A program made the translations under genes and the position numbers. A DNA stretch of 10,000 bases from Nitrospira sp. (lineage in GTDB: Bacteria; Nitrospirota; Nitrospiria; Nitrospirales; Nitrospiraceae): contig JAIWOH010000088.1 in assembly GCA_020216985.1 (NCBI GenBank), positions 1 to 10,000 of the forward strand, written 5' to 3'. Shown here in pieces: positions 5,479 to 10,000 of the stretch. How positions within the stretch are numbered: the first letter of the stretch is position 1; each line of letters begins with the position of its first letter. Below the pieces are notes generated by a model. That model worked only from the letters and a program-made list of their open reading frames with translations, made no database searches and was not told where the DNA came from.

Positions 5479-6816
5479 ATGACAAGTCGCCGGGCATCGC
5501 TCCATACGTTGGGGTGCCGATTGAACCTCGCGGAGTCGGCAGTGCTGGGGGAAGGGCTTCGCCGAAAGGGGTTTGAGTTGGTCGAATTCGGCCGGCCGAC
5601 CGACCTGCTCGTGCTCAACACCTGCGCGGTGACGGAGGACGCCGAACGTACGTCTCGGTATCTGATCCGCAAAACCCTTAAACATTCTCCCCATGCGTTC
5701 ATTGCCGTGACCGGCTGTTACGCTCAAATAGGCTTGGAGCGACTCACCCGCGAGGCCGGCATCGACTTGGTCGTCGGTAACCAATTCAAGCTGGATCTGC
5801 CGTCGTATTTGCCCCCGGCCGATGCATTGGAGAAACGCCGTTCGCCTGAAATTCTCCATACAAAGACGCTGCCGCGCCAAGACTTCGATCTCCCTTACTT
5901 CGGCGAGCCGGATTCAACCAGAGCGCCCCTCAAGATCCAAGACGGCTGTAACGCCATGTGCGGCTTTTGCATCATTCCGTTTTCGCGAGGGCACGAGCGG
6001 AGCAGAAGACTTGAGGACATCATGGAAGAGGCAACGGCCCTGGCCGCACGCGGCTATCGTGAGATCGTGCTGACCGGCGTGAACATCGGACGGTACCTTC
6101 ACGACGGCCGCGATTTTTGCTCGTTGCTGCGGCGTCTTGACCAAGTCGACGGCATCGACCGTATCCGGATTTCGTCGATCGAACCCACGACCGTCGGCGA
6201 CGAGTTGCTGGATCTCCTGGCCGGATCTTCGAAACTGTGCCCCTCACTCCATGTCCCCTTGCAGAGCGGAGACGACGGCGTCCTGAACGCCATGAACCGC
6301 CGCCATACGGTCAGAGCTTACGCGGATTTGATCGAGCGGGCCGTCGCCAAAATCCCTCAACTCGGGCTGGGGACCGACCTGATGGCGGGCTTCCCCGGAG
6401 AAACCGAGGCGGCGTTTCGCAATACCGTCTCGGTCGCGACGGATCTGCCTTTTTCTTATCTCCATGTATTTCCCTATTCGCCGAGGCCGGGAACCGCCGC
6501 AGCCCGCATGAAGCGAGCCGTGTCGCCTTCGATCATCCGCAAGCGCGTCGACGTCCTCCGCGACATCGGGCGCAGAAAGCAGCTCGCGTTCCATCACCGG
6601 CAGATCGGAACGACGGTCCCCGTTCTCTTTGAAACGGGCGTTCAGGATGGCCTCCGACACGGCACCACCCCGAACTTCACGAAAGTGGCCGTCGCCGGCA
6701 CCGATGACCTTCACAATCAGATCAAGCCGGTCACCATCACGGCCGCAACGGACCGTTGGGTCATGGGACAGGTCGCTGTTCCGCAGCGGCCCCCAAACCT
6801 TGTGATACAACCATGA
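5479..6816 (+). CDS. mtaB: tRNA (N6-threonylcarbamoyladenosine-37 C2)-methylthiotransferase MtaB
   Basis: This radical-SAM enzyme converts t6A to ms2t6A at position 37 of tRNAs reading ANN codons. The 445-residue product has the full methylthiotransferase layout. The N-terminal domain carries the three cluster cysteines C13 (TLGCRLN), C49 (NTCAVTEDA) and C80 (TGCYAQ). The radical-SAM core has C157, C161 and C164 (CNAMCGFC), followed by PFSRGHERSR. LTGVNIGRY, HVPLQSGDDGVLNAMNRRHT and DLMAGFPGETE are typical, and a TRAM-like C-terminal domain follows. CAVTEDAERTSR and GVNIGRY favour MtaB over MiaB or RimO. ATG 5479 is chosen because MTSRRASLHTLGC is the normal family N-terminus; the open frame upstream belongs to the PEP-CTERM pseudogene. 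The stop overlaps the start of miaB. Confidence 0.93.
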   Translation: MTSRRASLHTLGCRLNLAESAVLGEGLRRKGFELVEFGRPTDLLVLNTCAVTEDAERTSRYLIRKTLKHSPHAFIAVTGCYAQIGLERLTREAGIDLVVGNQFKLDLPSYLPPADALEKRRSPEILHTKTLPRQDFDLPYFGEPDSTRAPLKIQDGCNAMCGFCIIPFSRGHERSRRLEDIMEEATALAARGYREIVLTGVNIGRYLHDGRDFCSLLRRLDQVDGIDRIRISSIEPTTVGDELLDLLAGSSKLCPSLHVPLQSGDDGVLNAMNRRHTVRAYADLIERAVAKIPQLGLGTDLMAGFPGETEAAFRNTVSVATDLPFSYLHVFPYSPRPGTAAARMKRAVSPSIIRKRVDVLRDIGRRKQLAFHHRQIGTTVPVLFETGVQDGLRHGTTPNFTKVAVAGTDDLHNQIKPVTITAATDRWVMGQVAVPQRPPNLVIQP

Positions 6817-8147
6817 CGGCGACGCCCTTGCCCCGCCTAGTCCACATCGAGACCTTCGGCTGCCAGATGAACGAGTCGGACAGCGAGCTGGTTCGCGCTT
6901 TGCTCAAGCGCGAGGGGTTCTCGTTTACGTCGGATCGAGAACGGGCCGACGTGCTTCTGATCAATACCTGCGCCATCCGCGAGAACGCCCACAACAAGAT
7001 TTACGCACATCTGACAGAGCTCAAAGAGATCAAGAAACGACGCCCTCTGGTGATCGGCGTCTTGGGCTGTATGGCGCAGAATCTGAAAAGCGAATTGGCC
7101 CGGCAGGAACCACTCATCGACGTCTTGGCCGGACCGGACGCCTATCGACAACTCCCCCTGTTGCTTTCAAACGCTCTGGCCACTCAGGAGCAGGGATTTG
7201 CTCAAAGAGGCTTTGCGCTTGATCTCTCGGAGTACGAAACCTATGAAGGAATCCTCCCGGATCGAAGCGACGGAGTCAACGCCTGGATTACCGTCATGCG
7301 GGGCTGCGACAACTTTTGTTCGTTCTGTGTCGTCCCCTATACGAGGGGACGAGAGCGGTCACGCGATCCGGAATCCATCCTGACCGAGGCACGCGATGCG
7401 GCGGCCCGCGGCTTCACCCAGATCACCCTGCTGGGGCAAAACGTCAATTCCTACCGGCACGGAAACTGGGATTTTGCCCGCTTGATCGGCGCAGTGGCGG
7501 ATACTCCAGGTATCCATCGCGTTCGTTTCACCTCACCCCATCCCAAGGACTTTCCCCCGGCGTTGCTTCAGGCCATTGCCACCCATCCGAAAATTTGCAA
7601 ACACATTCACCTCCCGCTTCAATCAGGAAGCGACCGTATCTTGGAACTGATGGGCCGAACCTACTCGGCCGGAGAATATCTGGCGCTCGTGGAGCAAATC
7701 AGGAATACCATCCCCGGTGTCACTCTCACGACGGACATCATTTGCGGGTTCTGTTCGGAGTCGGATGACGATTTTCAAGAAACCCAACGGATGGTGAAAC
7801 GGGTTCAATTCGAGTCCGCCTACATCTTCAAGTATTCCGAACGCAAACACACCATCGCCGCCAGAAAATACCAAGACGATGTTCCTGATCAGATCAAAGG
7901 GGCCCGCGTGGCGACGTTGGTGGACATCCAGCGGCGGATCAGTCTTGAGCGCAACCGCCGGTACATCGGAAAACATGTCGAGGTGCTGGTAGAACGGGAT
8001 GCCACCAAATCTCCTACCCAAGGAATGGGAAGAACGGATGGGAACATCACCGTCGTGTGGGAGAAAGGAACCGCCCCTTTTGAGCCCGGCACGTTGACCA
8101 CCAAAGACATCTTCGACGCCTCCGCGGCTACACTCTATGGAAAGTAA
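6813..8147 (+). CDS. miaB: tRNA-2-methylthio-N6-dimethylallyladenosine synthase MiaB
   Basis: This radical-SAM enzyme adds the methylthio group to i6A at position 37 of tRNAs that read UNN codons, giving ms2i6A. The 444-residue product has C17 (FGCQMNESDSE), C53 (NTCAIRENA) and C86 (GCMAQ) for the auxiliary cluster. C165, C169 and C172 (CDNFCSFC) bind the SAM cluster, followed by VVPYTRGRERSR. LLGQNVNSY, SPHPKDF and HLPLQSGSDRILELMGR are MiaB-type. The C-terminal TRAM region is near HVEVLVERD. An unusual point is CGFCSESDDDF, with two cysteines where many homologues have VGFPGET. The ATG is taken at 6813 because the family N-terminus begins there. It overlaps the mtaB stop as ATGA, which points to coupled translation; its own Shine-Dalgarno is weak. 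Confidence 0.95.
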   Translation: MTATPLPRLVHIETFGCQMNESDSELVRALLKREGFSFTSDRERADVLLINTCAIRENAHNKIYAHLTELKEIKKRRPLVIGVLGCMAQNLKSELARQEPLIDVLAGPDAYRQLPLLLSNALATQEQGFAQRGFALDLSEYETYEGILPDRSDGVNAWITVMRGCDNFCSFCVVPYTRGRERSRDPESILTEARDAAARGFTQITLLGQNVNSYRHGNWDFARLIGAVADTPGIHRVRFTSPHPKDFPPALLQAIATHPKICKHIHLPLQSGSDRILELMGRTYSAGEYLALVEQIRNTIPGVTLTTDIICGFCSESDDDFQETQRMVKRVQFESAYIFKYSERKHTIAARKYQDDVPDQIKGARVATLVDIQRRISLERNRRYIGKHVEVLVERDATKSPTQGMGRTDGNITVVWEKGTAPFEPGTLTTKDIFDASAATLYGK

Positions 8148-8166
8148 CACGCTCCCGTCTTATCCC

Positions 8167-8225
8167 GATCGGTTTAAGGCATTCCCGCCCCCACCGATCA
8201 TGAGCCGGCCTTAACGATCATTTTC
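8167..8225 (+). terminator. Hairpin terminator candidate after miaB
   Basis: GATCG plus TTAAGGC (8167-8180, with a two-base GT bulge) pairs with GCCTTAA plus CGATC (8208-8219). The loop is 27 bases and ATTTTC follows. The stem is strong but the loop is long and the T-run short, so termination may be partial. It begins 20 bases after the miaB stop. Confidence 0.5.
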
Positions 8226-8655
8226 TGTACCGATCATCCTTCGCTCGTGGACAACTTTGTTCTCCTGGTACCGTCTCTTCTGCCCTCATTTCATTCTCCA
8301 CTCTTCATTTTCATATAGTTCCCTCTTTTGATCGTCACGTTATTGACGACTTCACGTCCCCCCGATCAAAGAGATTGACACGTACTCTTTTTCTCATTCC
8401 CTTCTCGACATTCCCAGGCCTGGACACATGAACGGGCGAAACAGTCCATCAGGCTGAAACGCTTATCCGAACAAGGTTTTTAGCACAGCAGCTCTAGGTG
8501 GTGGCATCACAGATGATCTCGTCGGTACAACATTTGCTTAGCTTCCTACATCCAAACTTCCTTGGGGGACTCAAGAGATGCTCGATTTTTCCGTAATGAT
8601 AGAGAGGGCTCAAAAAGCAGACCTCTCTTTCATTCTTCGCAAGGAGCTTGTTGGA
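8226..8655. other. Long intergenic region before the small membrane protein
   Basis: This stretch is poorer in G and C than its neighbours and pyrimidine-rich on the plus strand around 8265-8335. I see no gene, tRNA or riboswitch I can name. It contains an inverted repeat, TCGTCA (8332-8337) and TGACGA (8344-8349), around six bases, and a TTGACA at 8375-8380 with no convincing -10 partner. The motif CGATCAT recurs at 8195, 8215 and 8231. An in-frame ATG at 8578 could lengthen the next gene by 26 codons. Confidence 0.5.
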
Positions 8656-8739
8656 ATGTCGGTCGAATCGATCATTTCACTGGGCGTGTTGGGATGGCTT
8701 GCGCTTGGTATGATTCTCATGGGTTTAGGCATTTGGTAG
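8656..8739 (+). CDS. 27-residue single-pass membrane protein
   Basis: The product starts MSVESI and is then almost wholly hydrophobic (ISLGVLGWLALGMILMGLGI) with a final Trp, so it should span the inner membrane once. AAGGAG lies nine bases before the ATG at 8656, a good ribosome binding site, and is the reason for choosing this start. An in-frame ATG at 8578 would give 53 residues with a charged N-terminal half, but its upstream sequence is weaker. I do not recognise a family. Size and shape resemble small accessory subunits of membrane complexes, which is only an analogy. The stop codon lies 7 bases before the GTG of the lipoprotein gene, whose ribosome binding site overlaps it. The two are probably one transcription unit. 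Confidence 0.55.
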   Translation: MSVESIISLGVLGWLALGMILMGLGIW

Positions 8740-8746
8740 GTTGCTT

Positions 8747-9406
8747 GTGACACTCATGACCCTTTTGTCGAACGTTCCCGCGTGCTCCGTTGCCGGATTG
8801 TCATTGTTCTTGAGTTTTCTGGCGACCGGGTGCTCCTCCGCTCTCTTCGTCAGCCACGGAGAACCTGTCACCTACAAGAGTACCAAGGGAACGGTCTATC
8901 TCAAACCGATCATCGACCGATCTTTTACGGCTGATCATCCGGCAGTCATCGATCAGGCGACGCTTTTGACCGTCATCCGAGGCCTCATGGCCGAGGATGT
9001 GACCGATTCATCCGCGAATATGCCCGTAGACGGCGGCAAGCCGATGAGAGTATTCAGCGATGAGGACGCCGAGTTTCTAGCTCCCCTGCTGGCCGACGGT
9101 TTATCGCAAGCGAAACCGAATCAAATGGTCGGTTTCACGGTGTCCCCATCGGCAGGGTCAGGCGCTGAACCCGCTGCGGGCATCATCTATTGGCACCACG
9201 ATTCCCTTCACATCACCGTTTCAACCACGGACGGAAGGAGATTATTGGGATTTCAGCCGCGGGTGGCGGCCCGGGTCGAAAGGGCACCGGCTTACACGAC
9301 GCATTGGACGCCCGGAACCCAGACAGCGGTGATCAACCTTCGGCGTCTCGTCGGCGACGCTCCGCCCGGGACGTCAGTTCACCTCCAACAACTCAGGCTG
9401 CAGTAA
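8747..9406 (+). CDS. Putative lipoprotein of unknown function
   Basis: The 219-residue product has a hydrophobic N-terminal segment (GLSLFLSFLATG) ending in a lipobox-like ATG-C at about residue 30, followed by SSALF. It should be lipidated on that cysteine and anchored in the envelope. The mature part has GTVYLKPIIDRSFTADHP, a helix LLTVIRGLMAED, FSDEDAEFLAPLLADGLSQA, and a strand-rich C-terminal half (GIIYWHHDSLHITVSTTDG). I do not recognise a named domain. Several starts are possible: TTG 8741, GTG 8747 and ATG 8756. GTG 8747 is preferred because GGTAGG lies six bases ahead. The gene follows a tiny membrane protein with seven bases between them, and its 3' end overlaps the convergent exonuclease gene by 33 bp. 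Confidence 0.75.
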   Translation: MTLMTLLSNVPACSVAGLSLFLSFLATGCSSALFVSHGEPVTYKSTKGTVYLKPIIDRSFTADHPAVIDQATLLTVIRGLMAEDVTDSSANMPVDGGKPMRVFSDEDAEFLAPLLADGLSQAKPNQMVGFTVSPSAGSGAEPAAGIIYWHHDSLHITVSTTDGRRLLGFQPRVAARVERAPAYTTHWTPGTQTAVINLRRLVGDAPPGTSVHLQQLRLQ

Positions 9407-10000
9407 CACCACCTCTCGAGACAAGGGCTGCTTGAAATTCATACGGCAATAGCATGCGTAGGTCACGTAGGTATCCTGCAAACAATATCGGGCGAGCTCC
9501 ATCCCTTGACCCTTTTCCCACATCTCGGCCACCTGCTCTCCGCTCCCCGATTTGGTTTCAACCTGTAAGGCGCGGGCCAGCACGTCCAACTTGATCCAGC
9601 CTCTCGTATCCCAGTTGCTCCATATCGCCATGGTATCGTAGATCGGTTCCGTCCTGAATTTAGCCAAATTGATCTCCATGCTCGGCTTGACTTGATGGAT
9701 GATCGATCGCTTCTTGAGGAAGGGAAAATCGAATCCCAAGCCGTTGTGTGTGATAAACAGCGTGGGCCGAATCTGAGCCAAGCGCGCCCAGAACCGGCGG
9801 AGCAATTCCCGCTCGTTTTGACCGTACCAGGCGATGGCGCCCCTGGCCTCCATCTGATCAGAGAACTCCAACAATCCGATGCACACCACCCGGCTGAAAG
9901 TGCCGTCGAACGCCGACTTGGCGTACAGCTCGTCCTCCGCCCTTCGTCGCTCCTCGGCGGCCCCTGCCGTAAAAAGATCGTCGCTCGGTTCAAACCCAAA
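9374..10000 (-). CDS. PolB-type DEDDy 3'-5' exonuclease, C-terminal 208 residues, cut by window edge
   Basis: The frame is open from the right edge to a TGA at 9376-9374. The translation contains the second exonuclease motif, FITHNGLGFDFPFLKKRS (HNG-x-x-FD), and the third, YCLQDTYVT (Y-x-x-x-D), the tyrosine form of DEDD nucleases. A helical region with KLDVLARALQVETKSGSGE lies between them. This is the pattern of predicted 3'-5' exonucleases related to the proofreading domain of family B DNA polymerases (PF10108-like). Such enzymes remove nucleotides from 3' ends with two metal ions. The first motif (D-x-E) and the start should lie beyond 10000. Whether the rest contains only the nuclease or a larger protein cannot be seen. 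The gene converges on the lipoprotein gene and overlaps it by 33 bp. Confidence 0.85.
   Translation of the reverse strand, partial: FGFEPSDDLFTAGAAEERRRAEDELYAKSAFDGTFSRVVCIGLLEFSDQMEARGAIAWYGQNERELLRRFWARLAQIRPTLFITHNGLGFDFPFLKKRSIIHQVKPSMEINLAKFRTEPIYDTMAIWSNWDTRGWIKLDVLARALQVETKSGSGEQVAEMWEKGQGMELARYCLQDTYVTYACYCRMNFKQPLSREVVLLQPELLEVN

Noticed and set aside
8375..8403. TTGACA as a promoter for the small membrane protein
   Set aside because: No acceptable -10 sequence lies 16-18 bases downstream.

Overview
The window looks like ordinary chromosomal DNA of a GC-rich, Gram-negative bacterium. The best guess is a member of the Nitrospirota (Nitrospira-like). That guess rests on the combination of an adenosylcobalamin-dependent ribonucleotide reductase, PEP-CTERM (VPxPA-type) exosortase substrates, an AmpG permease and several lineage-type secreted hypotheticals. 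It is an inference from protein recognition, not from a database search.

Layout. Positions 1-547 hold the 5' end of a minus-strand class II ribonucleotide reductase gene (nrdJ). Its upstream region (548-860) carries the clearest regulatory signal in the window: a TTGACA/TATGTA promoter, two NrdR-box-like palindromes exactly 32 bp apart, and further out a pair of DnaA-box-like sequences in inverted orientation. Positions 861-3083 carry three minus-strand genes: a small membrane-anchored protein resembling DUF4359, the muropeptide permease ampG, and a secreted hypothetical protein. A 464-base stretch with several hairpins leads to a plus-strand PEP-CTERM protein (3548-4612), whose C-terminus runs 28 residues beyond the normal end of the sorting signal.

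Positions 4526-5410 are a mosaic. They contain an orphan minus-strand reading frame (4533-4880), a stretch with no recognisable gene, and a decayed 3' end of a second PEP-CTERM gene with HAF-type repeats (5089-5410). In that remnant two frameshifts and a TGG-to-TGA change can be read directly.

Positions 5479-8147 hold two tRNA methylthiotransferase genes, mtaB and miaB, with a 4-bp start/stop overlap. They follow a promoter so close to the first ATG that the message may be leaderless, and a terminator-like hairpin follows them. Both enzymes modify position 37 of tRNAs (ms2t6A and ms2i6A), so the pair is a compact anticodon-loop modification operon.

After about 500 bases without a convincing gene come a 27-residue single-membrane-segment protein and a lipoprotein (8656-9406). 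The lipoprotein overlaps by 33 bp with a convergent minus-strand DEDDy 3'-5' exonuclease gene that runs off the right edge. I found no CRISPR array, tRNA, rRNA, complete insertion sequence or defence system. The items most worth a second look are the nrdJ control region, the PEP-CTERM remnant and its junctions, and the possible leaderless mtaB start.
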